Part shown: positions 36,870 to 45,304 of the stretch, piece by piece
Numbering within the stretch: the stretch's first letter is position 1
How the letters are laid out: each line of letters opens with the position of its first letter
Assembly (NCBI RefSeq): GCF_001953885.1
Contig: NZ_MQUS01000022.1
Coordinates: 1-64,000 of the forward strand
Reading direction: 5' to 3'
Length of the DNA stretch: 64,000 nucleotides
Origin: Streptomyces sp. IMTB 2501
GTDB taxonomy: Bacteria; Actinomycetota; Actinomycetes; Streptomycetales; Streptomycetaceae
Program-made: the position numbers and the translations under genes
The notes under the pieces: generated by a model
Databases searched by the model: none
What the model saw: the letters and a program-made list of their open reading frames with translations, nothing else
What the model was told of the DNA's origin: nothing

Positions 36870-37891
36870 TCATGCATGCCACCGGAAGTCGCGGCTGTCG
36901 CGCTCGGGCTCGACGTAGGTGCCGGGGATGTAGCGTCCACTGTTCTCCACGTGCCAGGCGTAGGCGCCTTGGATCATGATGCCGAGGGCTTTGGCATAGC
37001 GTCGGGTGCAGTCCTGATCAGCGCCGAAGTCGGGAAGGTGGTCGCACAGAACGACGAATTCGCGCAGGTCCCGGTCGTGGAACTCCAGGGCCATCAGATA
37101 GGCGTCTTCCAGGCTCGCGTCGTGCTCCTGTTGCAGGACACGTACGAGGTTGAGGACGTCGCCCTTGCGGTGGAGGTCCTTGGGCAAGGAGATGAGGTCG
37201 TTGTGCCAGCCGATGAGCCGGCCCGCCAGGGCGTGCAGGCGGCGGATGACTGGGTGCTCCAGCACGGTGTCGGGCAGGGTGCGGAAGTCCTTCTCCACGC
37301 AGGCGTACTTGGCGAACGGCACGCCGCCGGAGGAGTTCTCCCGGATCACCAGGAACGTCTCCAGCGGAGGTGGCCGGTCGGCCATGATGTAGCGCTTCTC
37401 GTCCTGGTAGGCGGTGAACGGATTGTTCAGCTCGGCGATGAACCTCTCGTACAGGTGCGTCGGCATCCCGCAGGCCAGGGCGTCCCGGCGCAGCAGGTAG
37501 AACTGTCGGTAGATGCCGAGGCCGCGGGGTTCTTCGGTGTCCTGTCCGGACAGCAGTGCCATGACTCCCTCCCGGGCCCGGGACACCTCGGCGTGGGTGC
37601 TGTGGTCGAAATAGTCGTCCATCATCGCCCCCGAAGCGGTGAAACGGGCGACGGGCCGCAGCTCAGCGAGCGTGAGCGTGGGAAACGCGCGGGCGGGAAT
37701 ATCGGTGAGCCGGTGCGCTTGTGTCGCTCGCGGGCTCGTGGTGATTGGAACTGGTAGTCCTCGTCGATGCATCGGTCGCATTCGCCCGCCAACTCGTCGA
37801 TGTGGGCGTTGACGAGGTTGGGAAATGGGTAATTGGGGCGGGGCAGGTGGGCGAAACGTGCGTAGAGGCTGTCTTCATCGCTCACCGTCAT
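36870..37891 (-). pseudogene. Class I terpene synthase with one frameshift near the N-terminus
   Basis: The ATG at 37891 is preceded by GAAGAGG and starts SDEDSLYARFAHLPRPNYPF. At about 37700 the frame shifts by one base after RARERHKR and continues as RLTDIPARAFPTLTLAELRP. Both metal-binding motifs survive in the second frame: MMDDYFDH (DDxxD type) and HNDLISLPKD (NDxxSxxKD, the NSE motif), with HPVIRRLHALAGRLIGWHND typical of bacterial sesquiterpene cyclases. Apart from the shift the sequence is complete, ending with the usual WHV...RY.PG.YVEPE signature. Either recently inactivated or a sequencing error. Product unknown. Confidence 0.8.
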
Positions 37892-38168
37892 CACGGAGCC
37901 TCTTCCAGCCAGCCCTATTGGCCGCGCTGCTGGTCTGGCGTAGCAGAGAGCCCCTAGTCTCACGATTCCGACTCGCCGTTACGCCCGAACCAAGCAGGTG
38001 GACATCAGGCACTCGTGCACTTCCACACGCTTGAATTCGTCGCTCACAACCCCGGACCGTTTCATGAGGGTGTTTCAGGCGTCTGCACCCCGCAAGGTGG
38101 TGCGGTCAGGTCGGCCGTGAAGGTGGCTGGTTGGCTGTTCCGGAGTGTCAGGTGGAGGGAGCTTTCTG

Positions 38169-39130
38169 TCATACCGATGAGTGGAGCGCAGTGCCCAGTC
38201 GAGGTTGCTGCGAGATGTGGTGGCAAAGGCTGCCCAGGTATCGGCGCAGCGGATGGTTGGGGGTGAGGGTCACGTTCAGGTGGTTTTGGTGTTGCATGTA
38301 GCACCACATGGCTTGATTGCGAAGGCGGATTGCCTCGGCGAGGGCCTGCCAGCCAGGCAGATGTTCATGATCAGCCAGCGCGGTGACGAGGTTGATGTCA
38401 CCGATATTGTTTTCCACCTCCATGGAGTACGAGTAGATGTCGTTGTCCCAGGCCAGGATGACCGCAGCGATGTCGGTGACCGCGCGGACGGTATTGCTGG
38501 CGAGGTCCTCGTCCCGCAGTTCATAGCCGTCGGCCAGTTCGATGTGGCGCCGATGCCGAAGCTGAAGGAGCCAGCATCGAGGGGACGCATCGTGGTCAGC
38601 TCGTCGACGGTGGGCACGGTGGCGGCCCGGTGGTAGGCGCACGTGGCAAGCACGCCGAGGGAGAAGCCTTGCTGGAGATTGATCCGCCACTGATAGAGCG
38701 CAGGGGTGGCCAGCGTACGCAAGGCGCTGAAGATCTCGCCGAACACTGTCCCGTATACATCGTCGCCGGACGGGGTGACTGGAACTTCCAGCATGCGGAG
38801 AAGGCTCAGATGCCGAGCGACGACGGTGGGCAAGTCATGGGCGGCGCGGGCTTCGATCTCGTTGTCGAAGGCGAAGCCCCACAAATGCAGTTTGGTGATC
38901 GCTTCCAATGCGTGGAGCCTGCCCCGGGGATACATGCGGGCCGCTAGGACGCCGACATGGGCATGCTCCAGCTTGCGACGGATCTTTTCGCTGCGGCAGA
39001 ACCCCCGATCGGTCATGCACGTGATCGTCCGTCGGTCGATGTCGTGGGCACGGTCATGCATGGCGGCGGGGATCGGGCAGTAGATCGGCGGTCGAGCGGA
39101 GCGCTCGTCGGAATCGCGCGACATCACCAT
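38169..39130 (-). pseudogene. Second terpene synthase-like gene with one frameshift
   Basis: The first frame gives RKLEHAHVGVLAARMYPRGR, ITKLHLWGFAFDNEIEARAA and on to FSFGIGA. At about 38550 it shifts to IELADGYELRDEDLASNTVR, ILAWDNDIYSYSMEVENN and on to the end. The NSE motif NDIYSYSME is canonical. The first metal motif is FDNEIEA instead of the expected FDDxxD/E, so the aspartate-rich motif itself is altered. The start (ATG at 39130 or 39124) overlaps an upstream frame as TGATG. Homology to bacterial class I terpene cyclases is clear, but activity is doubtful. Confidence 0.7.
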
Positions 39131-39645
39131 GTGGCCTCTCGCGTCTGGTGCACGACAGCTTCTGGGCTTCGTGGTTTGCAGGAGGCGCTGTCGCGGAGCA
39201 TGGGCGCCAAGAGGTGGTCAGGGTCCGGCCGAGGCGTAGCGGGGTCCGACTGCTCGGGCACGCACGTGGGTGTGGTGGGCGCGACGATCGGCGCACTGGC
39301 TTTGTTCGCGAATAGTTGGCGTTGGGGCGACGCGAAAACGGGAGTCGCGTGTGATTGCGAATAGCCGATGTTCACCAGAACGGGAGTCACCATCTCAACG
39401 GTGTTCGGAGTGCCGGACCAGTAACGATCCGGCGCGGCCGGCGTGTGCAGCCCGTGACCACCGCCAGGCTGACCCGGCTGCGCCGATCCGCCCGTGCGAT
39501 GCCCGCCCGAGCCGCCGCCCTCCGCGCCGCCGCCCCGGCTGATCAGCCCGGCTCGGCAAACGTCGGATCGGGAGTGCCTGGCCATACTGCCGCAGGGGGT
39601 TCTGGCAAGGGACGCGGTCAGCGGCGCTCGTCCTCCTCGTCCCAT
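39124..39645 (-). CDS. Pro/Ala/Ser-rich frame overlapping the second terpene synthase start
   Basis: A 173-residue frame of low-complexity Pro, Ala, Ser and Thr (for example SAPIVAPTTPTCVPEQSDPA) whose TGA overlaps the ATG of the terpene synthase-like gene (TGATG), an arrangement typical of translational coupling. Some bacterial monoterpene cyclases (2-methylisoborneol synthase) carry a long disordered Pro-rich N-terminus, so this may be a detached equivalent. The first part continues from a frame that reads LVRVSFRHDDTGFALRAAAL and RDQALYAFVQLQRK upstream and may be unrelated. Tentative. Confidence 0.3.
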   Translation of the reverse strand: MGRGGRAPLTASLARTPCGSMARHSRSDVCRAGLISRGGGAEGGGSGGHRTGGSAQPGQPGGGHGLHTPAAPDRYWSGTPNTVEMVTPVLVNIGYSQSHATPVFASPQRQLFANKASAPIVAPTTPTCVPEQSDPATPRPDPDHLLAPMLRDSASCKPRSPEAVVHQTREATW

Positions 39646-40070
39646 GGCGTCTCCGCTGCTCTTGTCGGTCTTGCGCTGCAGTTGGACGAACGCGTACAGG
39701 GCTTGGTCGCGCAGGGCGGCGGCGCGGAGGGCGAAGCCGGTGTCATCGTGCCGGAAGCTGACTCTGACCAGGCCTTGGAGTTCATGAACGCCTTGTAACC
39801 CGTTTTGGGCCTAGCCGCTGTTCCGGACTGGGGCTCCGTTCCCGGACGCGTCGCCACGATGCTTTCCCGAACGGCGTCGTCGTCACCCTCCAGCCTCGTG
39901 GCCCTGACCTGCGCAAAGACGATGTGACACAGCTTCCGAGGCGCGGAGGGAGGCCGGCAGGGCTCCTGCCGCGACCGTGCGTCGGGATGCGCCTGCGGCC
40001 TCGCGGGGTTTGGCACCCGGGTGGGCGCCGAACCCCGCGAGGCGGTGCACGGGTTCAGCTCGCGCCGCTG

Positions 40071-42098
40071 TTACGCGGGCGGGACGAGCATGAGCTCCTT
40101 GCCGAGCTGCGAGGCTGAGGAGTCGCCGTACATCGTGAGTTCACCGTCCGACCAGCGGACCATGAGGTCGTCAGGCCAGGAGTTGCCCCCGAAGTTGCCC
40201 GCCGAGATGACCTTGGCGTGGTCGCGCCACAGGGCGTTGGCGGCGAGGACCTGGTTCTCGGCGCCGAGACCGCTGATGCCGAGGTCCTTGTAGACGGTCA
40301 GTTCGCCGTCGGTCCAGCGGACCATCAGGTCGTTGTTGTCGGCGCCGCCGAAGTCGCCGGTGGTGATGGCACGGGCGTACTTCCAGACCGATCCCGGGTC
40401 GGCGAGCTTCTTCTCCGTGTGGAAGCCGGCCGCGTCCACGTCCCAGTAAAGCGTGGCCTCGCCGTCGTCCCAGGTGACGACCACGTCGTCGGGCCACTTG
40501 TTGCCGCCGAAGGCGCCCGTCGCCAGCGCGGTGGCGTGCTTCCACAGGGCGTTGGGCTGCTGGAGGGTGATCTCCTGGACGTTGTTGATCGACCCGGAGT
40601 CGTAGTCGACATCCTTGTAGAGGGAGACCTCTCCGTCGACCCACAGGACCATCAGGTCGTACTGGGCGCCACCGGTGAAGTCGCCGGCTGTGATGGCCTT
40701 CGCGTTCTTCCAGGTGCCGTTGGGGCCGATGAGCTTGCGATCCTTCTCGAAGCCGAAGGCGCCGTCGCCCTCGTAGAGGGACAACTCGCCGTCGTCCCAC
40801 AGCACGATCATGTCCTGGCTGCCGGTGCGGCGGACTTCGGTGCCGCGCAGGCCGGTCGCGCGGGCAGCGGCCGCGTAGTCGGCCGGGTCGTAGAACGTGC
40901 CGGAGGTGATGGCCTTGGCGTGCTTCCAGGTGCCGCCGCCGCCCAGGCTGGACGCCTTGTCCGGCTCGTAGTTGTTCACCGCCTGGACGTACAGGCGGTT
41001 GATGTCGGCGTCGAACTGGGAGGAGTACGACGTGTTGGCGGTCGGGCCACCGGTCTTGTAACCGCCGATGACGCCGAAGACGTCACCGCGCTTGCCGTCC
41101 CAGGCGGCCAGGAACGGGGAGCCGGACGTGCCGGGCGTGTAGCCGTCGCAGTCGATCTGCACGAAGCGGTCGTCGAACTTCTTCGTGGTGGCCGTGCAGT
41201 CCCGGGGCTTCTTGGAACCACCGGGGTAGCCGATCAGGTGGGCGTCCTTCTGGGCGAAGTCTCCGGGGCCGATGAACTTGAGTCGGTTGCCGCCGCCGAC
41301 CGTGGTCGCGAGTACCTGGTTCTTCTCGTTGCGCTGCACGCGCACGAACGCGAAGTCGAGGTCGTCGGCCTTGGAGGAGCCGAGCTTGATGTAACGGCCG
41401 TCGAGGTAGACGCGGTTCTTCTCGGCCCGGAAGATCCCGTAGGGCTTGGGGTTGGACGAGTCGTTGTACTTCGGGACGAAGCCGAAGTTCTCGAACCGGT
41501 CGGTGTCCGACAGGCAGTGCGCCGCGGATATGACGAGGTTCATGGACGGCGAGTCGACGACGGACGCGGTGCAGAACCGGTCCTCCTTGCCGCCGGCGCG
41601 GGTGACGACGAACACGCCGACGTTGTCGAAGCCGCCCGCGACCTCGTGGCTGGGCGCGCGCAGCGCCGATCCCATGCCGTGGGTGTCGCCGAGCCGGGCG
41701 CCGTCCGGGTCGTCCAGGGGCCGCGCGTTGCGCAGTCGCTCGGGCGTCCAGTACGCGTCCAGCGCCTTGGCCTCCTGGAGCTGTTCGGCGTCAAGGGGAG
41801 CCGGGGGACGGGGTGTCGGGTCGATGCCGAGCGAGCGGTAGTACTCCTCGTCCGACATTCGCGAGGGCGTCGGGCTCGGGCTCGGTGGGACCGGCGTCGC
41901 GCCGGGTGCCTTCGTCGAGGTCGGGAGCGGGGTCGCCGATGATGGCGACGTCGGGTCGGGCGTAGGGGAGTTGGTCACCGTAGGGGTGCTCGGCGCTGTC
42001 GTCGGCGGCGTGGGTGTTGCCGTCGCGGCGATCGCGGGAGCGGTCAGAAGTGCGGTGCACAGTCCGAGCGCGGCAGCGCTCAGAGTGAAGCGTCTCAT
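40071..42098 (-). CDS. Secreted trypsin/V8-like serine protease with C-terminal repeat domain (675 aa)
   Basis: Signal peptide (RRFTLSAAALGLCTALLTAP, cleavage near AIAAT), a Pro/Thr/Ser linker (about 25-80), then a chymotrypsin-fold protease: His in ISAAHC, Asp in DDLDFAFV and Ser in PGTSGSPF, a complete catalytic triad in the right order. From about residue 385 to the end there are five repeats of about 55-65 residues with the core W.....I..G.F......D(L/V)MV.W.DGE..LY (for example DLMVLWVDGEVSLYKDV), like VCBS/FG-GAP-type propeller blades. Extracellular, with the repeats probably binding substrate or surface. Confidence 0.88.
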   Translation of the reverse strand: MRRFTLSAAALGLCTALLTAPAIAATATPTPPTTAPSTPTVTNSPTPDPTSPSSATPLPTSTKAPGATPVPPSPSPTPSRMSDEEYYRSLGIDPTPRPPAPLDAEQLQEAKALDAYWTPERLRNARPLDDPDGARLGDTHGMGSALRAPSHEVAGGFDNVGVFVVTRAGGKEDRFCTASVVDSPSMNLVISAAHCLSDTDRFENFGFVPKYNDSSNPKPYGIFRAEKNRVYLDGRYIKLGSSKADDLDFAFVRVQRNEKNQVLATTVGGGNRLKFIGPGDFAQKDAHLIGYPGGSKKPRDCTATTKKFDDRFVQIDCDGYTPGTSGSPFLAAWDGKRGDVFGVIGGYKTGGPTANTSYSSQFDADINRLYVQAVNNYEPDKASSLGGGGTWKHAKAITSGTFYDPADYAAAARATGLRGTEVRRTGSQDMIVLWDDGELSLYEGDGAFGFEKDRKLIGPNGTWKNAKAITAGDFTGGAQYDLMVLWVDGEVSLYKDVDYDSGSINNVQEITLQQPNALWKHATALATGAFGGNKWPDDVVVTWDDGEATLYWDVDAAGFHTEKKLADPGSVWKYARAITTGDFGGADNNDLMVRWTDGELTVYKDLGISGLGAENQVLAANALWRDHAKVISAGNFGGNSWPDDLMVRWSDGELTMYGDSSASQLGKELMLVPPA

Positions 42099-42199
42099 CA
42101 GTGCCTTGTGTGCTATCGATGGTTCATCCCCGTCTCAAGCGGATGCAAGGAACGGGTAAAGTACAGGTGGTACTAGATCACTGATCAGGGGTGTTTGTC

Positions 42200-42697
42200 A
42201 TGTTTCGTGCCGCCTGCCTGGCACTGGTGAGCTGCGCGGCAGCCGCCGCTCTGGCGTTCGGAGTGCTTGCGTCTCCGGCCTTGGCCGGGCCCACCTCGCC
42301 ACCCCAGTACGCCCCTTCGGCCACCCTCAACGTCGACACCGGAACTCCCGGGCATGAGGTCAAGGCCCTGTGGCTCGACGAGTGGCGCGACGACAACGAG
42401 AAGACCGTGCAGGTCACGTCGTCGGCGTTCGAAGCACCCGCGACGCTGACCTTCAACGGCCGCCAGTACGAGGGCAAGGCGCGCCTGCGTCCGGACGCGC
42501 ATCCAGGACAGGCTCAGGCGCGAGTCGTCACACACGGGGGACAGGCGGTCAAGAAGGCGGTGTTCTGGATCGACCCGGCGAAGGCGTCGAGCGATGACTC
42601 AAGTTCCCTGGTGTGGCTGACCGGTGGAGCGCTTGTCGTGGCGGGGGCAGGGGTGGTGGGAGGGTTCGTCGTACGGCGACGACGCACGCACCCGTAA
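42200..42697 (+). CDS. Exported membrane-anchored small protein (165 aa)
   Basis: ATG at 42200 chosen with AGGGG ten bases upstream; a GTG nine bases earlier is possible. N-terminal signal peptide (FRAACLALVSCAAAAALAFG, cleavage near ALAGP), an extracellular domain of about 100 residues, then a C-terminal hydrophobic helix (LVWLTGGALVVAGAGVVGGF) followed by VVRRRRTHP, the usual membrane anchor with positive tail. Divergent from the protease gene, with a shared 100-bp intergenic region. The ligand or partner is unknown. Confidence 0.8.
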   Translation: MFRAACLALVSCAAAAALAFGVLASPALAGPTSPPQYAPSATLNVDTGTPGHEVKALWLDEWRDDNEKTVQVTSSAFEAPATLTFNGRQYEGKARLRPDAHPGQAQARVVTHGGQAVKKAVFWIDPAKASSDDSSSLVWLTGGALVVAGAGVVGGFVVRRRRTHP

Positions 42698-43807
42698 CGC
42701 CGTAAGAAGCTGTGCGGTGGAGCACCCCGAGCGGGTCCGGCACCTGGCCCTGACTTGCACCGGAGCCGGGACGCGGTCATTGGGAAACAGAACGGGGGAG
42801 AGGCCCACGCTCACCATCGGGATTCGACGCACAGTTTTGCAACAGTGAGCTGCACTCGATTACCCCAACCTCATACGCAACATCGGAATTTCCTATTGCG
42901 GCATCTACCCGGCTAGCTGTAGCCTGCGGTACGCAAAGATAAGGGCACGTCAAGTAGTATACCTATCGCGTACCTATCGCGTGGAAACGGTCACGTCTCA
43001 GGCTGCTTTAAATTGGTCTATGCCGTTCAGTGAAAAGCTGCCGTGGGGTCTGCTGCCGGAAAGTCTCTGCGTCGCGTGCTTCTGAGAAAACGGGGGGATC
43101 GAGGGATGTATTCCCTATTGACGCGATTATGGGAATGGAATCGACTCGGGCACCTGACTCGGAGTGTCATCGCCGGCCTGACTGCGTTGCCGTCCGCCAC
43201 GCTCCTCGCCCGGTCCCCAGGGCGAGGACATGAGTCCGAGACGATCCGTTTGCCTGCCCTGCCCGGCAGGCGTGTGGCACCGCCGGAGTCCCGCGGGGCT
43301 GCGCGCTGCCTGGGAAGTCGTGTACAGGGACGGCTTCTGATGCTCATTCAGGTCACCGCAACTCGTCCGGTCAAGGGAAGTCCCGTGACTGCCCGCGCAT
43401 CCTGCCGGCCATCCACGCGCGGGGCTCACGAGAGGCCTGCCGCACCCGTGCGGCCGCCAGGGTACGGCGACAGGCAGGTTGTGCCCAAGGTCGAAAGAGT
43501 CGACCGGAACGCGCCCGCAGCCCACGCGGAGATCTCGATGGTTCCCGCATATCGTTGGTGACGCGGCGGTGGTCTGCGCGTCAGGTGTCACCAGCAGCGA
43601 TACCAACTCGCAGTCTGGCCATATACGTCCCTGTGAACAATCTGCGCCCTCTTGCGCGTCCATCCGGCTTGCTCGCGCCGGAATTCCACGCACCCGTAGC
43701 GGCAACCCATGGACGCACTCGGTGCCAAGCATTTCCATCCGCGTGACCAGGACGCCGACCGTCGGCCGGATCCGATAGATCCGCTCGAAAGATAACGGAG
43801 TTCAACA
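42698..43807. other. Gene-free, partly A/T-rich leader region before the sugar-oxidation operon
   Basis: No convincing gene. 42840-43080 is much richer in A and T than its surroundings and contains a perfect tandem 11-bp repeat. Farther on, 43080-43800 has only overlapping frames without motifs. The region probably contains the promoter(s) of the nine-gene operon. Confidence 0.5.
42961..42982. repeat. Tandem 11-bp repeat ACCTATCGCGT x2
   Basis: ACCTATCGCGT occurs at 42961-42971 and again at 42972-42982 with no gap, inside the A/T-rich block ahead of the sugar operon. Direct repeats spaced one helical turn apart are a common activator-binding layout. Confidence 0.65.
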
Positions 43808-45229
43808 ATGTCCGAGTCCACCACGCCCGACATGCGCGCCCGCACCAACCGGCTGACCGACGACTCCCGAGCGCGGGCGAGCGTCCAGACCTCCCTCGCC
43901 CCGGGAGCGGTCGATCTGCCGTCGCTCGTGCCGATCATGTATACGTTCATGTTCCGGAACATCGCGAGCGACGGCTTCGTCTACAGCGATCCTCAGTCGC
44001 CCGGCGACGTTTCCCGCGACTCGAAGCCGGGTTGCATCATCGCCGCCCCGTCCTTCCCGGCCCTGACCCCCGGCATCGACGAGGACTACGTCTTCAACTG
44101 GGTGCGCGACGGGGCCATCACGGCCATGGAGGTGGCGAAGGCCCACATGCCCGTGAGCCCGGGCGGGACGGTGCAGACGCTCAACGACTACGTGCAGTTC
44201 GCCGACCTCTGCCACTCCAACGCCCAGCCGACCAAGGGTCACGCCTGCTTCAACATCGCCGGCGACGCCCGCCCGTGGACCGAGCAGAACGACGGTCCGG
44301 CCCTGCAGACGATCACCATCCTGGCCGCCTACGACCAGCTCGACCTCGGCACCCAGAAGCGGGCGGTCGACCTGGTGAACTCGAACGTGGCCTTCCTCCT
44401 CGGCGTCTACAAGGATCCCACCACGAACCTGTGGGAGGAGCACAGCGGGTACAGCTTCTTCGCCCGGTCCGCCCAGCTGCGCTGCTTCGAGGAGATCAAA
44501 GCCTCGAAGATCGTCGGTATCAACAAGCCGACCGGGCTCCGGCCCGCCATCGACTGGCTGCGCCAGGCCCTCGCAGGCCACTGGGACGGAAGCAAGTACG
44601 TGAGCATGATGGCCGACCCCGGTAGCGGAGCCCAGCCATCGCCCCAGAATCCCGTCGTCAGCGGGTACGACCCGAACATCGACATCGTCCAGGCGGCCGT
44701 CTACGGCGCCGTTCCCGTCATCGACACCAAGCTGCTGGCCACGGCGGCCCAGCTGCGCTCGCAGTGGGAAGAGGGCGGCATCGCCTTCTACCCGATCAAC
44801 AAGTCGGACAAGGAGCAGTTCGGTATCGGGCCGATGTTCGGCCGCTACCCGGGCGACGTCTACGACGGTGACACCGCGCACCCCGTCCTCGGCGGCCACC
44901 CCTGGGCCCTCTCCACGTGCAACGTTGCCGAGCTGCACTACAAGCTGGCCGCCGAGATCAAGTCGAGCGGCAAGGTCCCCGTGGACGACCTGTCAGCACC
45001 CTTCTTCGCCCAGTCCGGCATCGAGGCGTCGACGGCCCCGGCGGCAGCCGCCGCCGCCCTGACGGCCACCGGTGACGCCATGGTGATGGCCGTCATCTAC
45101 CACAGCGACCACTTGGAGCTCTCTGAGCAGTTCGACGGCACCACCGGCTACCAGCGCAGTGTCCGCAACCTGACGTGGAGCTACGCCGCCTACCTGTCCG
45201 CCATGCGAGCCCGGGCCGAGGCCGTGTGA
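43808..45229 (+). CDS. GH15-type glucoamylase (glucan 1,4-alpha-glucosidase), 473 aa
   Basis: Alpha/alpha-barrel glycosidase motifs in order: DEDYVFNWVRDGAITAMEV (91-109, the substrate-binding W.RD), QNDGPALQTITI (about 158-169), LWEEHSGYSFFARS (208-221, Glu211 the likely general acid) and HLELSEQFDGTTGY (about 435-449, Glu440 the likely base), then LTWSYAAYLSA. There is no signal peptide, so it should act in the cytosol, unlike most starch-degrading glucoamylases. GGAG lies eight bases before the ATG. First gene of the nine-gene operon. It likely releases glucose or a related sugar for the downstream oxidoreductase. Confidence 0.85.
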   Translation: MSESTTPDMRARTNRLTDDSRARASVQTSLAPGAVDLPSLVPIMYTFMFRNIASDGFVYSDPQSPGDVSRDSKPGCIIAAPSFPALTPGIDEDYVFNWVRDGAITAMEVAKAHMPVSPGGTVQTLNDYVQFADLCHSNAQPTKGHACFNIAGDARPWTEQNDGPALQTITILAAYDQLDLGTQKRAVDLVNSNVAFLLGVYKDPTTNLWEEHSGYSFFARSAQLRCFEEIKASKIVGINKPTGLRPAIDWLRQALAGHWDGSKYVSMMADPGSGAQPSPQNPVVSGYDPNIDIVQAAVYGAVPVIDTKLLATAAQLRSQWEEGGIAFYPINKSDKEQFGIGPMFGRYPGDVYDGDTAHPVLGGHPWALSTCNVAELHYKLAAEIKSSGKVPVDDLSAPFFAQSGIEASTAPAAAAAALTATGDAMVMAVIYHSDHLELSEQFDGTTGYQRSVRNLTWSYAAYLSAMRARAEAV

Positions 45230-45304
45230 CCGTGGCCGAACGACTCGAATCCCGGCCGCCACGCCGGTCCCGGCTGCGCCTGGCAGAGGAGGAGTGACTG
45301 CCCC

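Noticed and set aside
40218..41942. 574-codon plus-strand frame opposite the serine protease
   Set aside because: Antisense shadow; no domain, while the minus strand holds a full catalytic triad and signal peptide.
43127..43738. 203-codon minus-strand frame ahead of the sugar operon, considered as a regulator
   Set aside because: No helix-turn-helix or other motif, no ribosome binding site, and a random-looking composition.
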